A stretch of DNA of 64,000 nucleotides, from contig CALAEV010000025.1 of assembly GCA_937892525.1 (NCBI GenBank), forward strand, positions 62,001 through 126,000. The letters run 5' to 3'. A program made the translations under genes and the position numbers. The stretch is from an uncultured Clostridia bacterium. Its GTDB lineage: Bacteria; Bacillota; Clostridia; Oscillospirales; Acutalibacteraceae. Positions 15,995 through 24,163 of this stretch are shown in pieces. The notes beneath the pieces were generated by a model that worked only from the letters and a program-made list of their open reading frames with translations, searched no databases and had not been told where the DNA came from. The first letter of the stretch is position 1; every line of letters starts with the position of its first letter.

Positions 15995-17008
15995 ATGGCT
16001 AAAAAGGTTTTAACACCCGAAGAATTTCAGGCTAAATTAGAAAAAAAGGCAGCTAAAAGAAATCTCTTCTTCGGAACATTTACAAAAGCATTAGCATTCT
16101 TCCTTGCTATTGCAATCGCATGGTCTCTTGCAGCAATCGCATTTGCACCTGCTATTGGTAGCGGCACAGTTGTTAACGGTGGCGCTCAGACACAGCAGGG
16201 TGGCAATGAATCTGCTGGTGGCAACGACGACGTTGTTGACTTCGGTGGTTCAAACTCAGGCGACGCAAACACACCTTCAGGTGATTCAGGCGACGCAAAC
16301 ACACCTTCAGGTGATTCAGGCGCAGCAGATACTTCAAAGGCTGACGCTATCAAAGCAGTAAACGATGCAACAGCAAAAGTTTATAAAGGCAACTATAAGT
16401 GGGAAAGAAAGTGCTACTTCACATCTCCTATTGATGTAGGTGGCGCAACAGATACACTTAATGGTATTATTCAGGGCGTTGACGAAAATGCTGACCTCAA
16501 CTCTGTTGTTGGTGGCTTCCTTGGTATTACTGGTACTAAAGACGACCCAGCTTGGACTGCTGACGTTAAGGGTGGTAAACTCCCAGCAGAAGGCAGAATG
16601 AACAATGAAAAATACCTTATGAAAGCATTTGCTCTTACAGAAGGCGATGTTATGCAGTATAAAGTTGATGGTAACAGATATATGTTCCAGCTTAACGCTT
16701 GCAACAACCCTCAGAAAGATGGCAAAAATGCTCTTAATCACGTAACAAACGACTTCATTACTCTTACAGAGGTTCAGGAAGGCGTTGCAGGTGCTCTTGG
16801 TTCAGCAGGTAACCTTCTTAAAGTTGAATCTTGCGATGTTGACTTCACATCAATCGTAGTTACAGCTGAAATCGATGGTGGCAACCTTAAGAGTGTTACT
16901 ATTTCTTACTCAATGAACGTTAAAGCACTTAATCTTAAAGCTACTCTTCTTCCTATCACAGGTAAGGGTGCTGGCGATATGATTTGTACTTATTCAAACT
17001 TCTCATAA
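15995..17008 (+). CDS. Membrane-anchored protein of unknown function, paralogue 1
   Basis: 337 residues, not recognised. Order: a short basic cytosolic segment (AKKVLTPEEFQAKLEKK), a hydrophobic helix (about 30-53), a Gly/Asn/Asp-rich linker holding the perfect tandem repeat GDANTPSGDS (30-base DNA repeat at about 16260-16319), then a globular extracytoplasmic domain from about 112. That domain holds GGATDTLNGIIQGVDENADLNSVVGGFLG and ends in a beta-rich half. AAAGGGG lies before the ATG. It is followed by a clear paralogue with the same architecture. The pair sits between the murD operon and the pilus locus; a surface or pilus-related role is only a guess. Confidence 0.75.
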   Translation: MAKKVLTPEEFQAKLEKKAAKRNLFFGTFTKALAFFLAIAIAWSLAAIAFAPAIGSGTVVNGGAQTQQGGNESAGGNDDVVDFGGSNSGDANTPSGDSGDANTPSGDSGAADTSKADAIKAVNDATAKVYKGNYKWERKCYFTSPIDVGGATDTLNGIIQGVDENADLNSVVGGFLGITGTKDDPAWTADVKGGKLPAEGRMNNEKYLMKAFALTEGDVMQYKVDGNRYMFQLNACNNPQKDGKNALNHVTNDFITLTEVQEGVAGALGSAGNLLKVESCDVDFTSIVVTAEIDGGNLKSVTISYSMNVKALNLKATLLPITGKGAGDMICTYSNFS

Positions 17009-17049
17009 GAGATAGATGATTTCCCGTTAGGTGAAAGGAGAAAATAATT

Positions 17050-18042
17050 ATGGCAAAGAAACCTTTAACTCCAGAACAAGCTGAAATCAAGGCTATGAAA
17101 AAAGCTAAGAAGAGCGAAAACTGGACAAAATTCTGGGCAATTCTTCTTGCAGCAGTTCTTACATTTGCAGTTGTTAGCATGGGTAAAACAGCAGCTGAAA
17201 CTGCTATTGAAAAGGCAAAAGAACAGAACCCAACTGAAAACGTAGATTCTAACAACACAACAAACAATGGTGGCACAGTTACAGACCCATTTGCAAACAG
17301 TGGTTCTAACAGTGGTACAACTGATAACAGCGGTACAACTGATAACAGTGGCACAACTGACAACAGTGGTACTACAAATAATGGTGCTACTGACAATGGC
17401 CCATCAAAAGCTGATGTAGTTAAAATCTTTAACGATACAACAGCTAAAGCAGCAAAAGGTTCTTACAAACTTCACAGAGAAGGTAAGTTCACAAAAGGTA
17501 TTGATGTAGGTAGTGCAACAGATACACTTAATGATATTATTCATGGTGTTGACGAAAACGCTTCTCTTGACTCTGTTGTTGGTGGCTTCCTTGGTCTTAA
17601 CAAACCAGTTGATGCAGATGTTGTTAACGGTAAGGGCGAAGGTTTTGACGGTAAATACCTTATGAAAGCTATGACACTTACAGAAAACGATGTTGACGCA
17701 GTTAAGGTTGATGGCAACAAGTATATGATTTCTATTAAGAAAACTATTACTCCTGATGCAAACAGCGCTCTTGCACATGCTACAAACGACTACATTACTT
17801 TTGACCAGGTAAATGCAAGTATCAATGAAGCAGTTGGTAATGCAGTTAAGGTTGAAGCAAGTGGTTCAGAAGCAATTTATGATAAGATTGTATTTACAGC
17901 TACTGTTGTTGACGGCAAGCTTACAAACCTTGAGTATTCATACACATTCTCAGCTACACTTGCAATTAAGATTGCTATTGTTCCTGCAACAGGTACAGGT
18001 GAAGCTGAAATCACTGGTGTATATTCAAACATCAAATATTAA
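17050..18042 (+). CDS. Membrane-anchored protein of unknown function, paralogue 2
   Basis: 330 residues with the architecture of its upstream neighbour: AKKPLTPEQAEIKAMKKAK, a hydrophobic helix (about 33-52), a linker with the repeated unit NSGTTD (four copies), and an outer domain. The outer domains align along their whole length (VGSATDTLNDIIHGVDENASLDSVVGGFLG here), with shared KYLMKA, VDGNKYM and the NDYIT segment. The second lacks a 12-residue or so stretch before KYLMKA. GGTGAAAGGAG precedes the ATG. The two genes are 41 bases apart and end at a strong terminator, so they form a duplicated two-gene operon. Confidence 0.75.
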   Translation: MAKKPLTPEQAEIKAMKKAKKSENWTKFWAILLAAVLTFAVVSMGKTAAETAIEKAKEQNPTENVDSNNTTNNGGTVTDPFANSGSNSGTTDNSGTTDNSGTTDNSGTTNNGATDNGPSKADVVKIFNDTTAKAAKGSYKLHREGKFTKGIDVGSATDTLNDIIHGVDENASLDSVVGGFLGLNKPVDADVVNGKGEGFDGKYLMKAMTLTENDVDAVKVDGNKYMISIKKTITPDANSALAHATNDYITFDQVNASINEAVGNAVKVEASGSEAIYDKIVFTATVVDGKLTNLEYSYTFSATLAIKIAIVPATGTGEAEITGVYSNIKY

Positions 18043-18074
18043 TTTGAATATTTGACCAAAATCATTTATAATCA

Positions 18075-18105
18075 AGCCCTTGACGGTATTCGTCAGGGGC
18101 TTTTT
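18075..18105 (+). terminator. Terminator after the tandem paralogue pair
   Basis: AGCCCTTGACG/CGTCAGGGGCT stem (one G-T pair), GTATT loop, then TTTTT. Confidence 0.88.
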
Positions 18106-18193
18106 CATACCTCAAAATAGTGTTAATTTTTTAACAACCAAATTATGTCAAAAACTGTATGCAAAATAGCCAAAATGTGAGTTGTTTTTTGTA

Positions 18194-18243
18194 TATGGAA
18201 ATGTAAAAAAAAAGTTGATTTTATTACATTTTCATAGTAAAAT
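18194..18243 (+). promoter_or_regulatory. Pilus-locus promoter inside an inverted repeat
   Basis: -35 TTGATT (18215-18220), a 17-base spacer and -10 TAAAAT (18238-18243). Arms TATGGAAATGTAA (18194-18206) and TTACATTTTCATA (18224-18236) are complementary at 12 of 13 positions. They flank the -35 and cover the spacer, a layout that suggests an operator for a dimeric regulator. Confidence 0.6.
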
Positions 18244-18256
18244 AATTATGTGTAAT

Positions 18257-18300
18257 TATACATATTGGGGAGTAGTCTACTCTTTTTCGGAATATGTATA
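18257..18300 (+). promoter_or_regulatory. Structured 5' leader of the pilus operon
   Basis: A perfect outer stem TATACATATT/AATATGTATA (18257-18266 with 18291-18300) encloses GGGGAGTAG and an inner GAGTA/TACTC hairpin. It lies just after the predicted transcription start and about 58 bases before the first gene. It may be a regulatory RNA element; I cannot assign it to a known class. Confidence 0.45.
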
Positions 18301-18357
18301 AAATTTTCGACAACCACTACATATTGTGTTTATTATCGTCTAGGAGGCTGTTTTATA

Positions 18358-18861
18358 ATGAATATGGACATTAAAGACTTAATCGCTAAGCTTAAAGGTG
18401 GCAGTAGCGGAAATAAAAGGGGTGGGGGAATCACAGGATTCTTTGAGAAAAACCCTAAAATGAAGGTTATTATTCCTGCAATCTGTTTAGGAATTTCAGT
18501 TCTTGTAGCACTTGTTATTATTTTTACAACAGGAACTATTGAAATTGATGAAAGTCCTGTTGGTGGTAATAACTCAGGCTCGCAGGTAGATGTACTACCT
18601 CAGGACGTAAGAAATTACGAAGATATTGAAGTGCTTGGTGATGATGTTTTTGATGATGTAGCACTTGCAAATGCAAAGGTTACAGCAATTATCGTAAACT
18701 CTGACGGTTATTATACAGCAACAGTTGAAGCAGACAATCAGTCTTATCCACATCTTCAAGTTGGTGATTATGTAGGTACTTCTTCATGGCTCGTTGAAGA
18801 CATAACAGACGAATGTGTTATTGTGGCACTTGGCGAAAAGAAAATTCAGCTTACATACTAA
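18358..18861 (+). CDS. PilP/GspC-like pilus assembly protein (putative)
   Basis: 167 residues: a short cytosolic start with a Gly/Lys-rich stretch, one membrane helix (about 39-60), a disordered linker, and a small beta-rich outer domain (about 100-167). That domain has the alternating pattern VTAIIVNSDGYYTATVEADNQ then HLQVGDYVG, WLVEDIT and CVIVALGEKKIQLTY. This repeats the GspC homology-region/PilP logic (strand, G-x-V, I, short charged turn, final strand). AGGAGG at 18342-18347 sets the ATG at 18358. It is the first gene of the pilus operon, directly before the secretin-N-domain protein, as PilP precedes PilQ in diderms. The homology is inferred from pattern only. Confidence 0.6.
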   Translation: MNMDIKDLIAKLKGGSSGNKRGGGITGFFEKNPKMKVIIPAICLGISVLVALVIIFTTGTIEIDESPVGGNNSGSQVDVLPQDVRNYEDIEVLGDDVFDDVALANAKVTAIIVNSDGYYTATVEADNQSYPHLQVGDYVGTSSWLVEDITDECVIVALGEKKIQLTY

Positions 18862-18913
18862 TAAATCGGTAATTATTTTAATTAACATATAAAGTTTTTA
18901 GGGGGAACTAAAA

Positions 18914-20725
18914 ATGAAAGGTTCTAAGAGACTCGGCAAATCAATTCTTGTAATTGCTTTGTCAATTGTACTCCTTATCAGTGCAGTGGCTCCACTTACT
19001 GTAATGGGTTCAGACAACAACGGAGGCGGATTAAAAGGAACAAGCCTCGGTCAGTATCGTTACTACTCAGTTAAGAGTGGTGACACACTCGCTTCAATCG
19101 CAAGTAAGAATGGTGTTACAGTAAGTGACATTATGACTTACAACGACCTTGATAGCAGTGATTCAATTTACAGAGGTCAGATTCTTAAAGTTCCTGTGAC
19201 AAGCGAGAATAAAGAAAACAAAGTTATTTCTTCAAGCATCACAATCAAGGCTAAAGAATCAAACGTAAAAGACCTTATTTCTTCAATCGCTTATAATGCT
19301 GGTTATACAGTTATCTACAAAGGCGCAGGTACAGAAACTGTAACTGTTGACCTTGAAAAGGTATCGCCACTTAAAGCAATTGACTATGTTACAAGAATGG
19401 TTGGTCTTTCATACCTTAAAGATGGTAATACAATCCTTGTTGCTTCTGCAGGTGAGCTCAACTCAACATTCGTTGATAGCCTTGTACTTACAAAGTTCTC
19501 ATTCGACTATATTACTTATGATGAGCTTCTTGGTCAGGCAAGTGCTTTAGGTCTTTCAAATATGAAGACAGTTTCTCAGACAAATAATGGCAGAGATGTT
19601 TGGATTTCAGCTTATCCAAAGGAAATGGCTAAACTCCATGAACTTGTTGAAATTCTTGATGCTCCTGAAAATATCAGCGTAGGTAGTAATAGTATTGCTA
19701 ATGCATTTACCCCTATCAAACTTGACTATATTTCAGCAACAGAGTTCTCAAACCTCCTTGCAAGCCTTGGCCTTCATCAAGGTATTACAATGTCTGCATA
19801 TCCAATGACACTTTTTGTATATGTAAGTGGCACACAGCTTACTGACATTATGACAATCAAGAAGGTTGTTGATACTGCTGATGCTATTACAGGCGACGAA
19901 AACGGTACAGGCACTCCTGTAATCAAGCCTGATGACAGCACAGGTGACGATAACACTGCTGATACTCCTAATACTGACGATACAACAAATAATGATACAA
20001 ATACAGATGACACAACAACACCAGAAGAGCCTGTTGAAGAACCAATTACTTATGAAAAGATTGACCTTGTAAACATTACAAGAGCAGATGCTCAGGCAAT
20101 TATTAGCAAGTATGTGCAAGATGTAGATGTTTATGGTCATGATAAGATGACTAAGTCATTATGGCTCTTCGGTACTCAGACAGCAATCGATAATGCAAAA
20201 GCAATTATTATGGATATTGACGCAAATGTTGCTTCTGCATCAAGTACAGTACATACATACACAGCTCAGAACTGCACAGTTGACGAGCTTATGAAACGTC
20301 TTGAAGGCGTTAAGTATGAAAACGTAAGTTTCTATCTCTATGACCATGCAACAATCACAAACAGCCTTATTGTTTACTGTGATGAGGTTACATGGAACAA
20401 CGAAATTCTTGAATTGCTCCAGACTCTTGACGCTGTTGACACAGGCGACAAGACTTGGATTCCAATTCAGTCAAAGACAGAAGACACTAGTGCAGACGCT
20501 GTAAAGGCAGTTGAAACTAATATTACAGTTATGCAGGACCTTTATGCTGGTGTGTTCGGTGGTGTAGAATACAAGACAGTTGTTCTTGAACTTGAAAAGG
20601 GTGAGAAGAACCCAGCTACAGGTGAAATTGAGGGTGCATCTTACAAAGCAGTTACATACGCTTATGTAACATCTGCTCAGGCTACAAGAATGACAAGTCT
20701 TCTTGACGAGTTAATGAACGCATAA
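18914..20725 (+). CDS. LysM protein with secretin-type N-domains but no secretin pore (PilQ-like scaffold)
   Basis: 603 residues. Order: signal peptide (1-31); LysM peptidoglycan-binding domain (about 48-94, YSVKSGDTLASIASKNGV); an STN/N0-like domain (about 105-178, with VKDLISSIAYNAGYTVIY and SPLKAIDYVTRMVGLSY); N1-like domains at about 190-252 (ending LVEILDAPEN) and 265-322; an Asp/Thr linker (326-377); two more N1-like units (379-438 and 445-508, ending LLQTLDAVD); and a C-terminal part with no secretin beta-barrel signature. Real PilQ proteins need the barrel to cross an outer membrane. GGGGG precedes the ATG. It stands between the PilP-like gene and pilT. Domain calls are from sequence pattern; wall scaffold function is inferred. 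Confidence 0.7.
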   Translation: MKGSKRLGKSILVIALSIVLLISAVAPLTVMGSDNNGGGLKGTSLGQYRYYSVKSGDTLASIASKNGVTVSDIMTYNDLDSSDSIYRGQILKVPVTSENKENKVISSSITIKAKESNVKDLISSIAYNAGYTVIYKGAGTETVTVDLEKVSPLKAIDYVTRMVGLSYLKDGNTILVASAGELNSTFVDSLVLTKFSFDYITYDELLGQASALGLSNMKTVSQTNNGRDVWISAYPKEMAKLHELVEILDAPENISVGSNSIANAFTPIKLDYISATEFSNLLASLGLHQGITMSAYPMTLFVYVSGTQLTDIMTIKKVVDTADAITGDENGTGTPVIKPDDSTGDDNTADTPNTDDTTNNDTNTDDTTTPEEPVEEPITYEKIDLVNITRADAQAIISKYVQDVDVYGHDKMTKSLWLFGTQTAIDNAKAIIMDIDANVASASSTVHTYTAQNCTVDELMKRLEGVKYENVSFYLYDHATITNSLIVYCDEVTWNNEILELLQTLDAVDTGDKTWIPIQSKTEDTSADAVKAVETNITVMQDLYAGVFGGVEYKTVVLELEKGEKNPATGEIEGASYKAVTYAYVTSAQATRMTSLLDELMNA

Positions 20726-20736
20726 AAACAAGCGAA

Positions 20737-20757
20737 GGGGTGCGATTTTCGCACCCC
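20737..20757 (+). terminator. Hairpin between the LysM/secretin-N gene and pilT
   Basis: GGGGTGCGA/TCGCACCCC stem without a T tract. It is more likely an mRNA-stability or attenuation hairpin than a full terminator, letting upstream genes be expressed more than pilT. Confidence 0.5.
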
Positions 20758-20810
20758 CATAGCCAATTATATAAGCATATTCATTTTATTGCGGAAACAG
20801 GTTGAATAAT

Positions 20811-21911
20811 ATGAGATTTTTTGAAAAACCAAGTCAATATCCAAATACACTTGAGGATTTGCTTCGCCTTACAGTTGAAAAAGGTGGTTCAGACTTACAT
20901 CTTGTAAGTGGTATTGAGCCTTGTATTAGAATAAATGGTTCTCTTGTTCGTCAGGTAGAATACCCCAAAATGTATCCTGAAGATGTTGAGCAAGTGCTTC
21001 GTAAATATATGACAGATGCTCAGGCTAAAGAGTTTGATGATAATTGGGAGCTTGATATGGCTATTTCAGTTCCTAAGTGTGCTCGTTTCCGTGGAAATGT
21101 TATTGTTCAGCGTGGTTCAATTGCAGCAGTATTCAGAGCAATTCCATTTGATATTCCCCCACTTGATAAACTCGGATTACCTGCTGATGTTAAGCGCCTT
21201 TGTAACCTTCCTCGTGGGCTTGTTCTTGTTACAGGTCCTACAGGTAGTGGTAAGTCAACAACGCTTGCAGCAATGATTGACTATATTAACACTCATTACG
21301 AAACAAATGTTGTTACAGTTGAAGACCCTATTGAATTCTTGCATTCACATAAAATGTCTACAATTCGTCAGCGCGAAATTGGTACAGACACAAAAAGCTT
21401 TGCAAACGCACTTAAAACAGTACTTCGTCATGACCCTGATGTTATTATGATTGGTGAAATGCGTGACCCTGAAAGTATTCAGATTGCCGTTACTGCAGCT
21501 GAAACAGGTCACTTGGTATTCTCAACACTTCATACACAAACAGCACCAATGACAATTTCTCGTATTATTGACTCTTTCCCTGCAGAACAAAAGGGACAGA
21601 TTCGTTCACAGCTTTCAAATACAATCAAAGCAGTTATTTCTCAACAGTTGATTCCTACAATCAATGGCCGTGGCAGAGTTGCTGCTGTTGAATATATGGT
21701 AGATACTCCTGCAGTTAAAAACCTTATTCGTGAAGAAAAGGAACATCAACTTTATGCAACAATGCAGACAGGTACAATGCAGGGTATGCAGACTATGGAC
21801 CAGGCACTTCTTAATCTTCTTAAACAACAGAAAATCACAAGAGAGTCAGTTCTTGAATTCTGTGTTGACCAAAAAGAAGTTATTCGCCTTATGGGTACTA
21901 TGGGACTTTAA
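20811..21911 (+). CDS. pilT: Type IV pilus retraction ATPase
   Basis: 366 residues. The hexameric cytosolic ATPase that depolymerises pili. Visible: N-terminal GGSDLHLVSG with the Asp/His PilT signature, Walker A GPTGSGKSTT, the Asp box VEDPIEF, Walker B DVIMIGEMRDPE, the His box STLHTQTA and the retraction-specific AVKNLIREEKE (the AIRNLIRE motif). That last motif marks PilT rather than PilB. The ATG at 20811 is preferred over a TTG at 20802. Its presence implies active retraction and twitching motility or pulling. Confidence 0.95.
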   Translation: MRFFEKPSQYPNTLEDLLRLTVEKGGSDLHLVSGIEPCIRINGSLVRQVEYPKMYPEDVEQVLRKYMTDAQAKEFDDNWELDMAISVPKCARFRGNVIVQRGSIAAVFRAIPFDIPPLDKLGLPADVKRLCNLPRGLVLVTGPTGSGKSTTLAAMIDYINTHYETNVVTVEDPIEFLHSHKMSTIRQREIGTDTKSFANALKTVLRHDPDVIMIGEMRDPESIQIAVTAAETGHLVFSTLHTQTAPMTISRIIDSFPAEQKGQIRSQLSNTIKAVISQQLIPTINGRGRVAAVEYMVDTPAVKNLIREEKEHQLYATMQTGTMQGMQTMDQALLNLLKQQKITRESVLEFCVDQKEVIRLMGTMGL

Positions 21912-21954
21912 TCAGAGATTTACTAATTTTTACATATAAAGGGGGCAACTTGCC

Positions 21955-23157
21955 TTGGCAGCCTTTACTTATGACGGTCTTAATAAACAAGGCCAGAGCG
22001 TGCACGGTGAAGTTATTGCTGATACTACTGCTCAAGCTATTGACAGACTTCGTGAAAATGGAATTATAGTTACCGAAATGAAAGAGAAAGCCGCTAAAAA
22101 GAAATCAAGTGGTGGCGGCAAAAAAATTACAACTGAAGATATTGCTATTGTTTGTAAACAGTTGGCAGTTATGCTTTCAGCCGGTGTTCCTGTTACAAGA
22201 GCATTAACAACTCTTTCAAGACAGTGTGCTAATCCTAAGCTTGGAGATATTATTGAAGATATTGCAAAAAACGTTGAGGGTGGTACTCCACTTTCAGATG
22301 CATTTGCACAGTATCCAAAAGTTTTTTCACCTCTCTTTGTTGCTATGGTTGCTTCTGGTGAGGCCGGTGGTATTATGGAACAGGCACTTGTCAGCCTGGC
22401 TGATATGCTTCAAAAAGAAAAAAATCTTCAAAAAAATATCAAATCAGCTTATTCATATCCACGAAGCGTTATGATTCTTGCAGTTGTTTTGCTTCTTGCA
22501 ATGCTTTGGTTTATGGTTCCTATATTCAAGAAGATGATGACTAGTAAAACTGAACTTACAGGTATTTCAAAGTTCATTTTTGATGCTTCAGACAGTCTTC
22601 GTGAAGATACAGGTACATGGATTCTTGTTGCCGCACTTATAGGTGGTGCAGTTTTCGCATTTATCAAGAGCCCTATAGCTCACAAAATATGGGAAAACAA
22701 TAAACTTACAATGCCAATGCTTGGCGACTTTATGACCAAGATGGTTGTTGCCCGTTTCTGCCGTACATTTGCAACACTTCTTGCAGGTGGTGTTACTGCA
22801 GTTGAAGCACTTAAGAGTGCAGGACCTACTTCAGGTTCAGAAAAACTGGAAAAAGCAGTAAAAGAAGCAATTGAAGATATTGAAGAAGGTAAGAGTATTT
22901 CTGACGCACTTGATAAGAGTGGTATTTTCCCACCAATGCTTACAGGTATGGTGGCAATCGGTGAAGAATCAGGTGCTTTGCCGGAACTTCTCGACAAAGT
23001 TGCTGAATTCTTTGAAGAAGACGTTGAAAACACATCACGAAACCTTCGCTCAATTATCGAACCTATCGCACTTATTTTCGTTGGTGTTGTTGTTGGTGGT
23101 ATGCTTATTGCCCTTTATGTTCCAATGCTTACAGCATCTACATCAATTGGTTCATAA
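21955..23157 (+). CDS. pilC: Type IV pilus inner-membrane platform protein
   Basis: 400 residues, GspF/PilC family. Two repeated cytosolic helical domains (about 60-180 and 265-385), each with the GxPxxxAL...GGTPLSDAF pattern, are separated by membrane helices (about 165-195, 215-235, 370-395). The start is the TTG at 21955 in front of AAFTYDGLNKQGQ, the normal beginning of the family (F-x-Y-x-G-x-x-x-x-G). It would couple the ATPases PilB and PilT to the pilus base. It lies in order after pilT. Confidence 0.95.
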   Translation: MAAFTYDGLNKQGQSVHGEVIADTTAQAIDRLRENGIIVTEMKEKAAKKKSSGGGKKITTEDIAIVCKQLAVMLSAGVPVTRALTTLSRQCANPKLGDIIEDIAKNVEGGTPLSDAFAQYPKVFSPLFVAMVASGEAGGIMEQALVSLADMLQKEKNLQKNIKSAYSYPRSVMILAVVLLLAMLWFMVPIFKKMMTSKTELTGISKFIFDASDSLREDTGTWILVAALIGGAVFAFIKSPIAHKIWENNKLTMPMLGDFMTKMVVARFCRTFATLLAGGVTAVEALKSAGPTSGSEKLEKAVKEAIEDIEEGKSISDALDKSGIFPPMLTGMVAIGEESGALPELLDKVAEFFEEDVENTSRNLRSIIEPIALIFVGVVVGGMLIALYVPMLTASTSIGS

Positions 23158-23191
23158 AAAAAATCCTCAGACTGACAGGAGAATGATATAT

Positions 23192-24163
23192 ATGGCTAAA
23201 TTTAAAAGCGTTATTGGTTGCGAAATTACAACCAATGAGATAAGAGCAGTTGAAATTGCTAAAGAAAATGGCGCTTACAAAATTCTTGCAATGGGCTATA
23301 TGCCTTTGGAAGAAGGTGTTGTTGGAGAAGCATTTATCAGAGATGCTGATAGGTTCAATGATGCAATCACACAACTTATGGCTCAGGGTAATTTCCAGAC
23401 AACTGATGTTGCAATTGGCGTAAACAATGAAAATGTGCTTATGCGATATGCAACCTTCCCAAAAGTTGACAATGATAAACTTCGCAATATGATTCTTTTA
23501 CAGGCACAGGAGTTTATTCCTATTCCTATTCAGGAAATGGAAGTTGACTTTGTTGTTGCAGGTGAAACTGCTGACGACGAAGGTAATCCACAGGTAAATG
23601 TAATGCTTATTGCAGCAAGAAAGCAGATGCTTGAAGGCTACATCAACCTCTTTACGGCATCAAAATTACAGGTGCAGGAGATTGACTCTTCATTACTTGC
23701 ATACTGTCGTGGTCTTAATGAAATCAGTGGTGGCGTAAGATATGGCGTTGTTAATCTTACTGAAGATGTGCTTAACTTCATTGTTGTTGAGGGCAACGAA
23801 ATTTCAATGGTTCGTTCAATTACAATTACTGAAAGAAATCAGAATGCAGTAACAAATGTGTTCAAGGGTTCAAGAGATGGTTCATATACAGATGAGGATG
23901 TTGAAACAGTTGCAACATATCTTTCATCTGAAACTTCATCAACTATCAGTTATTACTCAATGCAGAATAGCAAACCTATTGAAAAACTCTATTTCATTAT
24001 GAACTCATCGGCATCAGAAAAGATTGCTCCTACAGTAGCATCAAATATATATGTTCCTATGGAAGTGCCACAGTTTTATCCAAACTTACAGGCAGGTTCA
24101 GTTACACCGTTAGGTGAATATGCAAGCTGTATAGGAATTGCAATTTCAAGTTTGGAGGGATAA
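23192..24163 (+). CDS. pilM: Type IV pilus assembly protein PilM (actin-like)
   Basis: 323 residues. PilM is a cytosolic actin-like ATPase that binds the N-terminus of PilN. Seen: the first beta-hairpin IGCEITTNEIRAVEIAKENG, the VAIGVNNENVLMRY strand, the LLQAQEFIPIPIQEMEVDF stretch highly typical of PilM, and a GVVNL phosphate-loop-like strand. The DxG of the canonical second loop is VNLTED here. AGGAG precedes the ATG at 23192. Its stop shares one base with the pilN start. The C-terminal domain is shorter than usual. Confidence 0.9.
   Translation: MAKFKSVIGCEITTNEIRAVEIAKENGAYKILAMGYMPLEEGVVGEAFIRDADRFNDAITQLMAQGNFQTTDVAIGVNNENVLMRYATFPKVDNDKLRNMILLQAQEFIPIPIQEMEVDFVVAGETADDEGNPQVNVMLIAARKQMLEGYINLFTASKLQVQEIDSSLLAYCRGLNEISGGVRYGVVNLTEDVLNFIVVEGNEISMVRSITITERNQNAVTNVFKGSRDGSYTDEDVETVATYLSSETSSTISYYSMQNSKPIEKLYFIMNSSASEKIAPTVASNIYVPMEVPQFYPNLQAGSVTPLGEYASCIGIAISSLEG

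Noticed and set aside
18257..18357. Firm call of a yybP-ykoY riboswitch
   Set aside because: Only GGGGAGTAG and a loose GACAAC match; helices and spacing do not fit, so it is kept as an unnamed leader structure.
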